In this document: positions 1-9,658 of the stretch, piece by piece | How the letters are laid out: every line of letters begins with the position of its first letter | Numbering within the stretch: position 1 is the first letter of the stretch | Assembly (NCBI GenBank): GCA_018828145.1 | Contig: JAHJWO010000020.1 | Location: 1 to 59,251 of the forward strand | DNA: 59,251 bases | Origin: Alphaproteobacteria bacterium | GTDB taxonomy: Bacteria; Pseudomonadota; Alphaproteobacteria; Rhizobiales; Devosiaceae | Reading direction: 5' to 3' | Translations under genes and position numbers: made by a program | Notes under the pieces: model-generated | Databases searched by the model: none | Seen by the model: the letters and a program-made list of their open reading frames with translations, nothing else | What the model was told of the DNA's origin: nothing

Positions 1-110
1 TCCCACGCGTTACTCACCCGTCTGCCACTCCCCTTGCGGGGCGTTCGACTTGCATGTGTTAAGCCTGCCGCCAGCGTTCGTTCTGAGCCAGGATCAAACT
101 CTCAAGTTTG
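1..110 (-). rRNA. rrs: 16S ribosomal RNA, 5' end only (partial)
   Basis: Read on the minus strand, the sequence begins with the universal bacterial 16S start (AGAGTTTGATCCTGGCTCAG region, about 87-106). It continues through the conserved ACGCTGGCGGCAGG and CTAACACATGCAAGTCGAAC-type blocks to GTGAGTAACGCGTGGGA at the window edge. Only the first 110 nt or so are present; the rest of the rrn operon lies to the left of the window. The mature 5' end is placed near 110 by alignment in memory with other alphaproteobacterial 16S genes and is accurate to a few bases. Confidence 0.97.
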
Positions 111-314
111 AAATCTGACTATTGTCGCTAGATGCACGTTTGCATGATTGACGAGAACTCACACTATTCTCAGCAACCGAAGTTGCGAGAACAATATGTC
201 TTCTCTTAGAAAACGTGCACCCATCGAAGTCTTTTTAACTTCCACCGGAATTGCTTCCAGCTTCAGTTCGCAAGAACCTCGCCGTCCACGTTTCTCTTTC
301 TTCCATCTTCACAA

Positions 315-325
315 TTTCAAAGAGC
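315..325 (-). promoter_or_regulatory. boxA-like rRNA antitermination site in the rrn leader
   Basis: The minus strand reads GCTCTTTGAAA here, about 200 nt upstream of 16S. This matches the boxA core (GCTCTTT) bound by NusB/NusE in rRNA leaders. It is followed by the purine-rich leader sequence usual before 16S in rhizobial genomes. The open frame across this leader on the plus strand is not a gene. Confidence 0.65.
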
Positions 326-487
326 TGACCTCACTGCCCTCGCGGGCTAGGACGTCATTGGAAGCGTTGGCTTCCACATTCTTTCAGGGAACAGAAGTCT
401 TTATCCGGTTGCCCGGCAGATCGTCTGCCCTTTCAGAAAACGCTGAACAGTGGGAGCGAAGTTCGCTCGACGTCGTCAACGTGGCGG

Positions 488-516
488 GTTGTAGTCGAGA
501 CCGTTTGGCCTGTCAA
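488..516 (-). promoter_or_regulatory. rrn promoter (proximal), sigma-70 type
   Basis: On the minus strand a perfect -35 TTGACA (511-516) is followed by exactly 17 nt and a -10 TACAAC (488-493), then a GC-rich discriminator. Transcription would start near 481 and give a leader of about 370 nt before 16S. A GC-rich discriminator is usual for stringently controlled rRNA promoters; that control is inferred. Confidence 0.8.
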
Positions 517-675
517 CACCCTATTTTCAACTTTCGGTTCTTACCGAATTTCGAAAACTTGAAGGTTTCAATTGCTTGAAGCCTTCAATCTGAACTCGCT
601 AATTTCTTAGTGATTTCAGAGGCTTGCTGCTCGTTCGGGCCGTTGCCGGCGCCGCGGTCTGCAGCGATGAGCCGG

Positions 676-704
676 GTTATAGGGGCGGCTGATTTTCCTG
701 TAAA
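676..704 (-). promoter_or_regulatory. rrn promoter (distal), sigma-70 type
   Basis: A second promoter reads TTTACA (699-704), 17 nt, TATAAC (676-681) on the minus strand, about 190 bp upstream of the proximal one and also followed by GC-rich sequence. With 488-516 it makes a tandem rrn promoter pair. The -35 has one mismatch to consensus. Confidence 0.7.
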
Positions 705-1131
705 CCCCCCAAAACGACAAAAGCGTCATTTTCCGTTTTTGGCAGATTTGACCATGTGGAAAACTCGACTGAATCACCAGTGATTACAGGCATCTCCGCT
801 CGCTGCAGCCAATATGGGATTTTTCGCAGTCTTTTCAACGCCTGGGCCGCAAGCCCGGATTTCCTGGGCGAGGGCGCGCTCTGAATCGCCGCCGCCACTG
901 CTTTTCCGTCCGCCGTGGCCCCGTCCGGGCTCAAGAAATAGCGTCTGCCATCCGCATGGCTCTCTTCATTGAGCCATATAGAGAGCTGCGAACTGTCCTC
1001 TGCCACCTAAGGCAGATGCGGCCATAGTCGCTCATCACCCTCCAGCTCGCCCGATATCCATCGTCCCCTGCTTCTTCCCGAGAGGACTTGAAGAGCGAAG
1101 ACTGCGCTTTGCACAGCGAGGGCCCCGCCAC

Positions 1132-1242
1132 CATGTCACCCCGACCTTGAGCGGGGCCCATCCCGGGCACGGGCAGCAACCGCTACTGGATTGTCGTTCA
1201 CCCGACGCATCTCGGGATGGTTCCCCGCTCTAGGCCGACATG
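1132..1242. repeat. Palindromic intergenic element, about 111 bp inverted repeat
   Basis: The left part (CATGTC...GCGGGG..CCATCCCG, 1132-1165) is matched in inverted orientation by the right part (CGGGATGG..CCCCGC...GACATG, about 1213-1242). The whole can fold into one long imperfect hairpin. It lies between the rrn promoters and the composite repeat at 1275. No coding frame here is convincing. Confidence 0.65.
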
Positions 1243-1274
1243 ACACCGAGCTTTGTTGGGCATGGTGCCACGAA

Positions 1275-1690
1275 GTCTCACCCACCCACAGATCGTCACC
1301 CTCGGGCTTGACCCGAGGGCTCTTCACTTGCCGAGCGTCGGTTAAGTGCAGTCTCCTCGGGTCAAGTCCGAAGGTGACAACCGCGTCTGCTGGGAACTCC
1401 TGTTGCCATCCCCCACTTATCCCCGCCTCCAGGACCCATGCCATAATCGCCCCATCACTCCGCATGGACGGCCTGCAGGCGAACAGTGGCGGGGGTGAGC
1501 CGGGCGCGGACTTTGCCTCTCGCGCAGGTTCGAGATCCGGCCGCACGTGGCGAGCGACCATCGTGCGCGATAACCGGGACTGTTCCAAAAACCGGCGCCC
1601 CGAGGCGGCTACCGTCTCGTTTTAAATTTCCAGAGGCGGCATCCGCCTCGGGGTCCGTCTCTCTATCGACAACCGCGTTTCAGGCGGCGC
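1275..1690 (+). repeat. 416-bp composite interspersed repeat, copy A
   Basis: This block recurs in inverted orientation at 12875-13290, also 416 bp, and truncated at 59049-59251. It begins with an 84-bp palindrome (1295-1378, arms GTCACC.TCGG...CCGA.GGTGAC). A spacer ends in GGCCTGCAGGCGAACAGTGG. Two hairpins follow: 1543-1566, and a CCCCGAGGCGG/CCGCCTCGGGG stem around 1598-1652. The end reads AACCGCGTTTCAGGCGGCGC. Open frames inside recur only because the DNA recurs, and no protein family was recognised. It looks like a structured intergenic repeat rather than a gene. Confidence 0.85.
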
Positions 1691-1735
1691 TTCCGCATGC
1701 CTACCGCCCCGGGCCACAGCTTCGCCGCATTTTTT

Positions 1736-1764
1736 TTGGATCAGAGCGGGCTGATTGATATAGA
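1736..1764 (+). promoter_or_regulatory. Candidate promoter of the M23 peptidase gene
   Basis: TTGGAT (1736-1741), a 17-nt spacer and TATAGA (1759-1764) lie about 85 bp before the coding start at 1852, just right of repeat copy A. Spacing is ideal and the hexamers are moderate matches. Confidence 0.5.
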
Positions 1765-1851
1765 CTCCGCGCACGCATGTAAGCGCGTGCCTGCGTAGAG
1801 GCCGGCAAATGCCGGTGGGGGGACTGTCGTGACACATCAAAGGATGGGGCG

Positions 1852-3822
1852 TTGAACGCAGCGCAGAGAAACCGTCATACCGCGCTGCTCAAGTCGACCG
1901 GCTTCGAAGACAGTCCCGCCCTGACAGTGCAATCGACCGACGGCGAAATCCCCCATGGCCGCGAGCTGAGCTTTGCCTGGCTGACCGGCACGGTGATGAC
2001 CGGTCTCACCAGCGTCCTGTTGATGGGCGCGGCGCTCTACGTTTCCTTCCAGGGCCAGGATACCTTCTCCACCGCTTATGAAGCCCTGCAGATTTCCCGC
2101 CCGCAGGCCGACGCACTGACGCCGACCGATCTCTCGGCCAAGTCGTCCCGCCTGCGTCCGGTCACGGCCACCCGTTCCGATCTCGAAATCATCGAGGCCT
2201 CGATCCGCGAAACGGTCGACGGCCGCGACATGATCCGCAACCAGCCCTTCGTCCGCATTCGCGCCACCCTGGCCACGGCGCCGACATCGCTCTCCGATGG
2301 CGTGCCGGCCTATGATCCGGTGGCCATTCTCAACGCGACCCAGCCCATCGAATCCAGCGCCGACGCCATCGACATCAATACCGACGTCTATGGCGCCGAA
2401 GTTGAAGGCGAGGTCGCCGTCCGCCTGGCCGACATGCCGATGGCTTTCGTGCCGCCGCGCGCCATTACCGATCAGACCGCCGCCGAATATGTGCGGAGCG
2501 TGGTCGAGGCCACTTTCTATAGCGACGATGCAGCGCCCACCTTGGCCTATGCGGCTTTGGGTCCCTCGGTGCGCGACCTGGGTCTTTCCGATGGCAGCAC
2601 TCTGGGCGGCGTCGCCGAGAACGTGACCGTCGTGCCAAAGACCGTCCTGGCGGCCGATGCCGCGCTCGGCCGCTCGGAGCGCATTCTCACCGTCAAGGAG
2701 CGCACCCCGCTCAATGACGTGATGCGCCGCAACGGCTTCACCGATGTGATGATCGCGGCCATCGACGCGACACTGCAGAACGTCTTCCCCTCCACCGAGC
2801 TGCCGGCCGGCGCGCGCCTGCGCATCCTGTTCGGGCCCTCGCGCACCTCCAACACGCTCATTCCCTATCGGCTGAGCATCTATCTGCATGATGATGCCAA
2901 CGACACCGACGTGCATCGCGCGACGGTAGCCCTCACCGACAAGGGTCAGTATGTGCTTGGTCTGGCCCCGGCCGAGATCGAGTTCCCCGAGGAGGATACC
3001 GAAGAGGTCAACGTCGCCAATCTTCCCAGCGTCTATCGCTCCATCTGGGAAACCGGCCGCAAGCACGATCTCGACGATGCCACCATCGAGCGCATCATCG
3101 GCATGTATGCCTATGACGTGGACATGACCAAGAAGATCGCCGCCGGCGATACGATCGAGATTCTGAAATCGGTCCCCGATGCCGAAGGCCGCTCCGAGCT
3201 GCTATATGTCGGCCTGACCCTGGGCAATACCACCCGCCAGCTCTACCGCTTTGGCACCGATGATGGCGTCATCGACTTCTATGACCCCGATGGCGAAACC
3301 GGAAAGCGCTTCCTCACCCGCCGGCCGCTGGAAGGCGGCGGCACGCTGCGCTCGCGCTTCGGCTACCGCATCCACCCCATTTTCAAGAGCCGTCGCCTGC
3401 ATACCGGCGTCGACCTGGCCGCCCGCACCGGCACGCCGATCTATGCCGCCGGCGATGGCGTCATCCAGTACTACAAGTGGCAGTCCGGCTACGGCAACAA
3501 GGTCGAGATCCAGCACGTCAACGGCTACGAGACGGCCTATGGCCACATGTCGCGCTATGTCGACGGTCTCAGCGCCGGCAGCCGCGTGCGCCAGGGCCAG
3601 ATCATCGGCTATGTCGGCTCCACCGGCCAGTCGACCGGCCCGCACCTGCATTTCGAGATCAAGATCAACGGCAACCTGGTCGATCCGCTCAGCGTCAAGC
3701 TGCCCAAGGACAATATCCTGCCCCAGCAGTATGAAGCCGAGTTCGCCCAGACCATGGCTCAGATCAACGACCTGATGACCCGCGAGCCCGCTCCGGTCAC
3801 CGTGGCCCAGGCGAGCCAGTAG
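1852..3822 (+). CDS. M23 family metallopeptidase (peptidoglycan DD-endopeptidase-like)
   Basis: The 656-residue protein probably cuts peptide cross-links of peptidoglycan in the periplasm so that wall growth or daughter-cell separation can proceed. One membrane anchor lies at about residues 41-66, followed by a long periplasmic region with a LysM/OapA-like stretch near residues 270-330. The C-terminal LytM/M23 domain (about 490-620) has zinc-site motifs HTGVD (H517, D521) and HLHFE (598-602). The start is TTG: nearby ATG and GTG codons run into a stop, while AAGGA lies 8 nt upstream of TTG. The 3' end overlaps the convergent MFS gene by 26 bp. The exact substrate is not shown by sequence. Confidence 0.9.
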   Translation: MNAAQRNRHTALLKSTGFEDSPALTVQSTDGEIPHGRELSFAWLTGTVMTGLTSVLLMGAALYVSFQGQDTFSTAYEALQISRPQADALTPTDLSAKSSRLRPVTATRSDLEIIEASIRETVDGRDMIRNQPFVRIRATLATAPTSLSDGVPAYDPVAILNATQPIESSADAIDINTDVYGAEVEGEVAVRLADMPMAFVPPRAITDQTAAEYVRSVVEATFYSDDAAPTLAYAALGPSVRDLGLSDGSTLGGVAENVTVVPKTVLAADAALGRSERILTVKERTPLNDVMRRNGFTDVMIAAIDATLQNVFPSTELPAGARLRILFGPSRTSNTLIPYRLSIYLHDDANDTDVHRATVALTDKGQYVLGLAPAEIEFPEEDTEEVNVANLPSVYRSIWETGRKHDLDDATIERIIGMYAYDVDMTKKIAAGDTIEILKSVPDAEGRSELLYVGLTLGNTTRQLYRFGTDDGVIDFYDPDGETGKRFLTRRPLEGGGTLRSRFGYRIHPIFKSRRLHTGVDLAARTGTPIYAAGDGVIQYYKWQSGYGNKVEIQHVNGYETAYGHMSRYVDGLSAGSRVRQGQIIGYVGSTGQSTGPHLHFEIKINGNLVDPLSVKLPKDNILPQQYEAEFAQTMAQINDLMTREPAPVTVAQASQ

Positions 3823-5305
3823 GGCGAGGGGCAAACCGCCCCTTGCGCTCCAGCGTCAGCCAGCCGACCACCGCTGAAACCAGACTCAGCGCCGCGGTGA
3901 TGTAGCAAACCGCCGCAAACGCCGCGTCGGTCGCCCCCGTTCGAAGCGCCTCCTGCTCTGGTGTCAGCCCTTGGGCGGCGAGGCCGAAAAAGATCGGCAG
4001 CTCGGCTGCCTCGCCCAGCCCGCGCTCGAACACCATGGCGACGATCGCTCCCAGCAGCGCCACCGCAACAAGCCCGGCCACGCGTGCCACCGCATTGTTG
4101 ACCCCCGAAGCGACACCCGTATCGCTGTCATCCACCGAGGTCATCACCGCCGTCGACAGCGGCGAGACCACCAGCCCCATGCCCAGCCCGAGCAGCCCTA
4201 TGCAGGGCACCACCGCCAGCCACACCGCATGCAGTGGCGCAGTCACCCCCAGGCCGGCAAAGGCCAACGCCACGATCAGCGACCCCAGCGTAATCAGCGG
4301 CCCCGGACCCACCTGATCGGCCCACTTGCCGCTGAACGACGACAGCGCCGTCAGAGTTATCCCCAGGGGCAGCAAAGCGAGCGATACTGTGGCCGGGCTC
4401 TCACCCCACCCGCCGATCATGGTCATGGGCAGAAAGAACATGGTGCCACCCAAGGCAAAGTACAGGGCGAAGGTCAGCCCGTTTGCGCCGGAAAAGCCGA
4501 TATTGGCAAACAGCCGCAGCGGCAGCATCGGCGCCTTGCTGCGTTTTTCCCAAGCCAGAAACGCAGCTCCCAGCACCAGTCCCGCGCCGCACCAGGCAAT
4601 GGTATGCGACAGCGGCGGCACGCTCTCGCTGCCGTCTCCGGTGAGGCCGTAGGCGATGCACATCAGCGATAGCGTCGCCAGCACGGCGCCCGTCACATCG
4701 AGCCGCCGCCCATCCCCTGGCCGATCCGGCGCCACCTTGAACCAGAGCAGCGCCAGCGCCACCACGCCCAGCGGCAGGTTGACGGCAAAGACCAGCCGCC
4801 AGCTCCAGTCGCCCAGCGCGGTCAGCAGGAAACCACCTAGAATCGGTCCAGCAATCGAGGTCAGCGACGAAGCTGCAGCCCAGATGCCGATGGCCCGGCC
4901 CCGCTCTTCGCGGGGATAGGCCTTGGCAATGATGGCCAGACTCCCCGGAACCATGACGGCCGCGCCGCTCCCCTGGATCGCCCGCGCCACCACCAGCACC
5001 AGCGGCGTCGGCGCGAGGGCGCAGAGGATGGAGGCGCCGACAAAGATCACGATGCCCAGCCCGAACACGGTTCGCAGGCCGAAGCGATCACCCGCCGCGC
5101 CGCCCAGCAGCATCAGCGCCGAAAGGAACAGCAGATAGCCATTGCTCACCCATTGCGCCTCGGCCAGCGTTGCGCCCAGATCCGCCCTGATGGCAGGAAT
5201 GGCGATCGAGATGACCGATCCATCGATAAAGCCCATGCTGGAGGCCAGGATGGCCGCCACCAGCACGAAGCGGCGGCTTTGCGGGGCGGCAATGTCCTGG
5301 TCCAT
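3797..5305 (-). CDS. MFS transporter, DHA2 (14-TM, EmrB/QacA-type) drug exporter
   Basis: This 502-residue inner-membrane protein has about 14 hydrophobic segments. Family signatures include D(G)SV in the first helix, a motif-A-like GDRFGLRTVF near residue 70, and the antiporter motif C GPILGG after helix 5. DHA2 proteins expel drugs or other amphipathic compounds in exchange for protons; the substrate cannot be told here. No membrane-fusion partner is adjacent. The VOC gene lies 33 bp upstream on the same strand and may share a transcript. Confidence 0.9.
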   Translation of the reverse strand: MDQDIAAPQSRRFVLVAAILASSMGFIDGSVISIAIPAIRADLGATLAEAQWVSNGYLLFLSALMLLGGAAGDRFGLRTVFGLGIVIFVGASILCALAPTPLVLVVARAIQGSGAAVMVPGSLAIIAKAYPREERGRAIGIWAAASSLTSIAGPILGGFLLTALGDWSWRLVFAVNLPLGVVALALLWFKVAPDRPGDGRRLDVTGAVLATLSLMCIAYGLTGDGSESVPPLSHTIAWCGAGLVLGAAFLAWEKRSKAPMLPLRLFANIGFSGANGLTFALYFALGGTMFFLPMTMIGGWGESPATVSLALLPLGITLTALSSFSGKWADQVGPGPLITLGSLIVALAFAGLGVTAPLHAVWLAVVPCIGLLGLGMGLVVSPLSTAVMTSVDDSDTGVASGVNNAVARVAGLVAVALLGAIVAMVFERGLGEAAELPIFFGLAAQGLTPEQEALRTGATDAAFAAVCYITAALSLVSAVVGWLTLERKGRFAPRPTGSPGPR

Positions 5306-5338
5306 GCTGGGTCCGGCGCACGTGTAATGCCGGGCAAT

Positions 5339-5677
5339 CTATTCCCGCGCGATCCAGACCGCCATCTCGTTTCCACCCGGCTCGCGGAAGTGGAAGCGCC
5401 TGCCGCCCGGGAAGTCGAACTGCGCCCGCGTGATCGTGCCACCGGCCGCCACTACCCGCCGCTCGGCGGCATCGAGATCGTCGGTCCTGACAATTGCCAT
5501 CGTGGCGGCCACTTTTTCGGGAGCCTGGTCCACGCCGCCATCGATGCCCGCCTGCTCCAGGCCGTCATAGTCCGGGCCGTAGCTGGTAATGCCCCAGCCA
5601 AAGGCGGCCTGAAAGAAGGCACTGGTTCCTGCCCGGTTGCTCGAGGGGAATTCGATATAGTCGATCCTGTCACTCAT
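5339..5677 (-). CDS. VOC family protein (glyoxalase/bleomycin-resistance fold)
   Basis: The 112-residue protein has the single-module vicinal-oxygen-chelate pattern: IDYIEFPSSN at the start, FFQAAFGWG, and the closing FPGGRRFHFREPGGNEMAVW with the usual terminal metal-ligand Glu region. Members bind metals or small toxic compounds. The module alone does not give a substrate. Its place before an exporter gene (33-bp gap) fits a detoxification pair, which is inference. Confidence 0.85.
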   Translation of the reverse strand: MSDRIDYIEFPSSNRAGTSAFFQAAFGWGITSYGPDYDGLEQAGIDGGVDQAPEKVAATMAIVRTDDLDAAERRVVAAGGTITRAQFDFPGGRRFHFREPGGNEMAVWIARE

Positions 5678-5814
5678 CTGTTTGACTCCCTGAGTTCCTT
5701 GTTTGTTCTAGTTCGATCACTTCCCAGGTGCAAGTCCCCGGCAGTCGACGTAATCTGCCTCGGCGGCATGGCGCGCCACCAAATTGGCCGACTGATGATG
5801 AGGGGAGAGACTGC

Positions 5815-6828
5815 ATGAACTTGCCTTTGCCTGGCCCGCTTGTAGTGCTGCTTGCAGCGCTGCTGGGCGTGGCCTTTGCCGCACCCGCAACCGCCGACGA
5901 GGTGGCCGATTGCGGCACCCTGATCGCTAGCCCCTATGAGAAGGGCTATGAGACGACCGGTGTCGTTCCGGCCGATGCCAACCTGGTCCGGGCCGAGGAA
6001 GTCTGCGCCGCGGCCATAGCAGCCAGCCCCGCCTCCGATCAGGCCAAGGCATGGCTCGCACGCATCCATTTCTACTATGGCGAATATGACGCCGCCCTTC
6101 CGCTGCTGGAAGCGGCTGCCGGCGCCGACAATCCCCTCGCCCAGCAACTTCTCGCCGATATCCTGATCGATGGCCTGGGCGACACCCCGGTCGACGAGAC
6201 CCGGGCCATCACCCTGCTCGAAGCTTCCGCCGCCGCCGGCTTCGCTCCTGCGCAGAACAGTCTGGGCGTCAGCTATGAGCGCGGCCAGGGCGTGGAGCAG
6301 GATGTCAGCCGCGCCGCCCAATTCTACGCCGCCGCCGCCAAGCAGGGCCTGCCCGTCGCCGAGGTCAATCTCGGCGTGCTATATGCCGAAGGCAATGGTG
6401 TTGCCGAAGACGATGAACGCGCGACCAAGCTCTTCATGAGCGCAGCCGAAAAGGGCGATGCCGGCGGCATGAACAGCCTGGGCGTCAGCTACGAGATCGG
6501 CGAGGGAATCGATGTCGATCTAAACCTGGCCATGGACTGGTACCGCAAGGCCGCCGCAGCAGGCTCGATCGTCGCCCGGGCCAATATCGGCAATCTCTAT
6601 CTGCGCGGGCTGGGCGTCCCGCTCGACTACGACATTGCCCGCAAATGGATCAGCAAGGCGGCCGAGGACGGCAACAGCTTCGGTCTCTTTCTGCTGGGCG
6701 AGCTGCATGAAAACGGCAATGGCGTCGCCATCGACCGCGATCGCGCCATCGAACTCTATCGTCAGGCCGCTACCGAAGGCAGCGTCGACGCGGAGGAGGC
6801 GCTGGCCCGGCTTGGCGTCGCCGACTGA
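5815..6828 (+). CDS. Sel1-repeat (SLR/TPR-like) secreted protein
   Basis: The 337-residue protein starts with a signal peptide (about residues 1-27, cleavage near ATA-DE). From about residue 100 to the end come six tandem Sel1-like repeats of about 36 residues, recognisable as A..LG..Y..G.GV..D...A..W/FY..AA..G. Such solenoids act as protein-protein scaffolds, often in the envelope. ATG 5815 is chosen over the longer open frame because of the AGGGGAGA Shine-Dalgarno site and the signal peptide. No partner is evident. A bidirectional terminator follows at 6831-6860. Confidence 0.85.
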   Translation: MNLPLPGPLVVLLAALLGVAFAAPATADEVADCGTLIASPYEKGYETTGVVPADANLVRAEEVCAAAIAASPASDQAKAWLARIHFYYGEYDAALPLLEAAAGADNPLAQQLLADILIDGLGDTPVDETRAITLLEASAAAGFAPAQNSLGVSYERGQGVEQDVSRAAQFYAAAAKQGLPVAEVNLGVLYAEGNGVAEDDERATKLFMSAAEKGDAGGMNSLGVSYEIGEGIDVDLNLAMDWYRKAAAAGSIVARANIGNLYLRGLGVPLDYDIARKWISKAAEDGNSFGLFLLGELHENGNGVAIDRDRAIELYRQAATEGSVDAEEALARLGVAD

Positions 6829-6830
6829 CA

Positions 6831-6860
6831 AAAAGGGCCGGTCTCGCGACCGGCCTTTTC
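6831..6860. terminator. Bidirectional rho-independent terminator
   Basis: AAAAG followed by the stem GGCCGGTC, loop TCGC, stem GACCGGCC and TTTT lies between the convergent Sel1-repeat gene and clpB. A-runs and T-runs on both sides let it serve both directions. Confidence 0.85.
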
Positions 6861-6864
6861 CTGA

Positions 6865-9480
6865 TTATGCCGCAGCGTCCGCCGCGCCCGGGCCACCCGG
6901 CCGCAGCACGACGCCCTCGTCATTGGCGTCGACCAGCACGCTGGAGCCATCGGTGACCCGCCCGCCAAGGATTTCCTCGGCCAGCTCGTCCTGCACCGCC
7001 CGCTGGATCACCCGCTTCAGCGGCCGCGCGCCATAGGCAGGGTCATAACCCTCATTGGCCAGCCACTCGCGTGCCCGCGGGGTCAGCTCAAGGACAATGT
7101 CGCGATCCTTGAGCAGCTGCTGCAGCCGGCCGAACTGGATATCGACAATGGCACCCATATGCTCGCGACCCAGCCGGTGGAACAGCAGGATCTCGTCGAC
7201 CCGGTTGAGGAACTCCGGCCGGAACGCCGCCTTGACCATGTCGAGCACCTTGCCCCGCACCAGTTCCACCGATTCTCCGTCCTTGAGTTCGACGAGGTAC
7301 TCGGCACCCAGGTTGGAGGTGAGGATGATCACCGTGTTGCGGAAGTCCACCGTGCGCCCCTGCCCGTCCGTCAGCCGCCCGTCATCGAGCACCTGCAGCA
7401 GAACATTGAACACGTCCGGATGCGCCTTCTCGATCTCGTCGAACAGCACGACCTGGTAGGGTCGGCGCCGCACCGCCTCGGTCAGCACGCCGCCTTCGTC
7501 ATAGCCGACATAGCCCGGAGGGGCGCCGATCAACCGGGCGACCGAGTGCTTTTCCATGAACTCGCTCATGTCGAGCCGGACCATGGCCGTCTCGTCGTCG
7601 AACAGGAACTGCGCCAGCGTCTTGGTCAGTTCCGTCTTGCCGACGCCCGTTGGCCCCAGGAACATGAACGAGCCGATGGGCCGGTTCGGATCCTGCAGCC
7701 CGGCGCGCGACCGGCGCACGGCTTTCGCCACCGCTGCCACTGCTTCGGCTTGGCCGATCACCCTGGCGCCCAGGGCATCTTCCATCTTAAGCAGCTTGTC
7801 GCGCTCGCCTTCCAGCATCCGGTCGACCGGAATGCCGGTCCAGCGGGAAACGACCTGCGCAATATGGCTGGGCGTCACCACTTCCTCGGCCATCAGCGGA
7901 TCAACCTTGCCATCCCCATTGGGATCCTCGGCCGTCTTGATCTTCTTTTCGAGCTCTGGGATCACGCCATAGGCGAGCTCCCCGGCCTTGGCGAGGTCGC
8001 CCTGCCGCTGCGCAATCTCGAGCTGGCTGCGTGCCGCATCCAGCTCTTCCTTGAGCTTCTGACCGCCCTGCAGGCGTTCCTTTTCGGCATGCCACTTGGT
8101 CGACAGGCTCTGTGCCTGCTCCTCAAGATCCGCCAGTTCGGATTCCAGCCGGCCAAGGCGGGTCTTGGAACCCTCGTCCTCTTCCTTGCGCAAGGCCTCG
8201 CGCTCGATCTTGAGCTGCATGATGCGCCGGTCGAGTTCGTCCAGCGCCTCCGGCTTGGAATCGACAGCCATGCGCAGGCGCGCTGCGGCTTCGTCCATCA
8301 GGTCGATAGCCTTGTCAGGCAGGAAGCGGTCAGTGATGTAGCGGTTCGACAGGGTCGCCGCGCTCACCAGCGCCGAATCCGAGATCCGGATACCGTGGTG
8401 CAGCTCGTACTTCTCCTTGAGGCCGCGCAGAATCGAGATCGTGTCTTCCACGGTCGGTTCGTCGACAAAGACCGGCTGGAAGCGACGGGCCAGGGCCGCA
8501 TCCTTTTCCACATGCTTGCGATATTCGTCGAGCGTGGTCGCACCGACGCAATGCAGTTCGCCGCGGGCCAGAGCCGGCTTGAGCAGGTTCGACGCATCCA
8601 TCGCCCCGTCGGCCTTGCCGGCCCCGACCAGGGTATGCATTTCATCGATGAAGAGGATGATCTGCCCCTCTGCCGAGGTCACTTCACTGAGCACGGCCTT
8701 GAGCCGCTCCTCGAACTCGCCGCGATATTTCGCGCCGGCAATGAGGGCGCCCATGTCGAGCGACAGCAGGCTCTTGTTCTTGAGCGATTCGGGCACGTCG
8801 CCATTGACGATGCGGATAGCCAGCCCTTCCGCGATGGCGGTCTTGCCCACGCCGGGCTCGCCGATCAGCACCGGATTGTTCTTGGTGCGGCGGCTGAGTA
8901 CCTGGATGGTACGGCGGATTTCCTCGTCGCGGCCGATCACCGGGTCCAGCTTGCCCTCGCGCACATCTGCGGTCAGGTCACGCGCATACTTCTTGAGCGC
9001 GTCATAGCTGTTTTCGGCCGAAGCGGAGTCTGCGGTGCGACCCTTGCGGATTGCCTCGATGGCCGTATTGAGCCCCTGTGGCGTCACGCCGGCCGAGCTC
9101 AGAATCTTGCCTGCATCAGTGTCCTTCTCGACGACCAGCGCCAGCAACAGCCGTTCGACCGTGACATAGGAATCACCGGCCTTCTGCGCCGCGCTTTCAG
9201 AAGTGTCGAAAACCCGGGCCAGCTCACGGCTCAGATAGAGTTGCGATCCGTCGCCGGACACGCTGGGGATCTTGCCAAGCGCAGCCTCGAGCTCCGCGCG
9301 CGCCAGCTTGGGGTCACCCCCGGCGCGCTCGATCAGACCATTGGCCATGCCCTGGTCATCGTCCAGCAGCACCTTGAGCAGATGCAGCGGGGTGAACTGC
9401 TGGTGACCCTTGCCAAGGGCTATGGTCTGGGCGCTCTGGATGAAGCCGCGGGCCCGTTCGGTATATTTCTCGATATTCAT
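6865..9480 (-). CDS. clpB: ATP-dependent disaggregase ClpB
   Basis: ClpB is a cytoplasmic hexamer that, with DnaK, pulls proteins out of aggregates after heat stress. The 871-residue product has the full architecture: Clp N domain (1-145), first AAA+ module with Walker A GEPGVGKT (207-214) and Walker B ILFIDEMH, a middle coiled-coil domain (about 400-525), and a second AAA+ module with GPTGVGKT. It lacks the IGF loop of ClpA/X, as expected for ClpB. ATG 9480 is chosen because the protein then starts MNIEKYTE, as in relatives, with GGAGAG 5 nt upstream. A heat-shock promoter is likely but was not clearly identified. Confidence 0.97.
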   Translation of the reverse strand: MNIEKYTERARGFIQSAQTIALGKGHQQFTPLHLLKVLLDDDQGMANGLIERAGGDPKLARAELEAALGKIPSVSGDGSQLYLSRELARVFDTSESAAQKAGDSYVTVERLLLALVVEKDTDAGKILSSAGVTPQGLNTAIEAIRKGRTADSASAENSYDALKKYARDLTADVREGKLDPVIGRDEEIRRTIQVLSRRTKNNPVLIGEPGVGKTAIAEGLAIRIVNGDVPESLKNKSLLSLDMGALIAGAKYRGEFEERLKAVLSEVTSAEGQIILFIDEMHTLVGAGKADGAMDASNLLKPALARGELHCVGATTLDEYRKHVEKDAALARRFQPVFVDEPTVEDTISILRGLKEKYELHHGIRISDSALVSAATLSNRYITDRFLPDKAIDLMDEAAARLRMAVDSKPEALDELDRRIMQLKIEREALRKEEDEGSKTRLGRLESELADLEEQAQSLSTKWHAEKERLQGGQKLKEELDAARSQLEIAQRQGDLAKAGELAYGVIPELEKKIKTAEDPNGDGKVDPLMAEEVVTPSHIAQVVSRWTGIPVDRMLEGERDKLLKMEDALGARVIGQAEAVAAVAKAVRRSRAGLQDPNRPIGSFMFLGPTGVGKTELTKTLAQFLFDDETAMVRLDMSEFMEKHSVARLIGAPPGYVGYDEGGVLTEAVRRRPYQVVLFDEIEKAHPDVFNVLLQVLDDGRLTDGQGRTVDFRNTVIILTSNLGAEYLVELKDGESVELVRGKVLDMVKAAFRPEFLNRVDEILLFHRLGREHMGAIVDIQFGRLQQLLKDRDIVLELTPRAREWLANEGYDPAYGARPLKRVIQRAVQDELAEEILGGRVTDGSSVLVDANDEGVVLRPGGPGAADAAA

Positions 9481-9613
9481 GCAACTCTCCTTGTCTCGCC
9501 CGCGACCCGGCCCCGTAGGCACCGGAAGACGCGGCGGAAGCGTCGTGCAATGAAACGCCCGACATTCGGCGCTGCTTCATCACGAGAGATATATGGGAGC
9601 ATTTTGGCAAACG

Positions 9614-9643
9614 AAAAGGCCGGACATCGCTGCCCGGCCTTTT
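9614..9643. terminator. Terminator after the DUF4167 gene
   Basis: A hairpin with arms AAAAGGCCGG and CCGGCCTTTT closes 16 bp after the DUF4167 stop codon on the minus strand. Its symmetry means it would also stop plus-strand transcription. Confidence 0.8.
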
Positions 9644-9658
9644 CAATTTCTGTATCGA

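Noticed and set aside
148..579. 143-residue plus-strand open frame in the rrn leader
   Set aside because: It lies across the rRNA leader, boxA and the proximal rrn promoter on the opposite strand; no ribosome-binding site and no recognisable product.
677..1006. 109-residue minus-strand open frame starting with GTG
   Set aside because: Its 3' end contains the distal rrn promoter, there is no good ribosome-binding site and no family was recognised. It could be a decayed gene, but the evidence is too thin to list.
1520..1545. GGTTCGAGATCC resembling a tRNA T-loop in the composite repeat
   Set aside because: No acceptor, D or anticodon arms could be built around it and the flanking bases do not pair as a T stem.
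9560..9620. Heat-shock (RpoH-type) promoter before clpB
   Set aside because: A CCATATAT-like -10 is present on the minus strand, but no convincing CTTGAAA -35 at the right distance was found.
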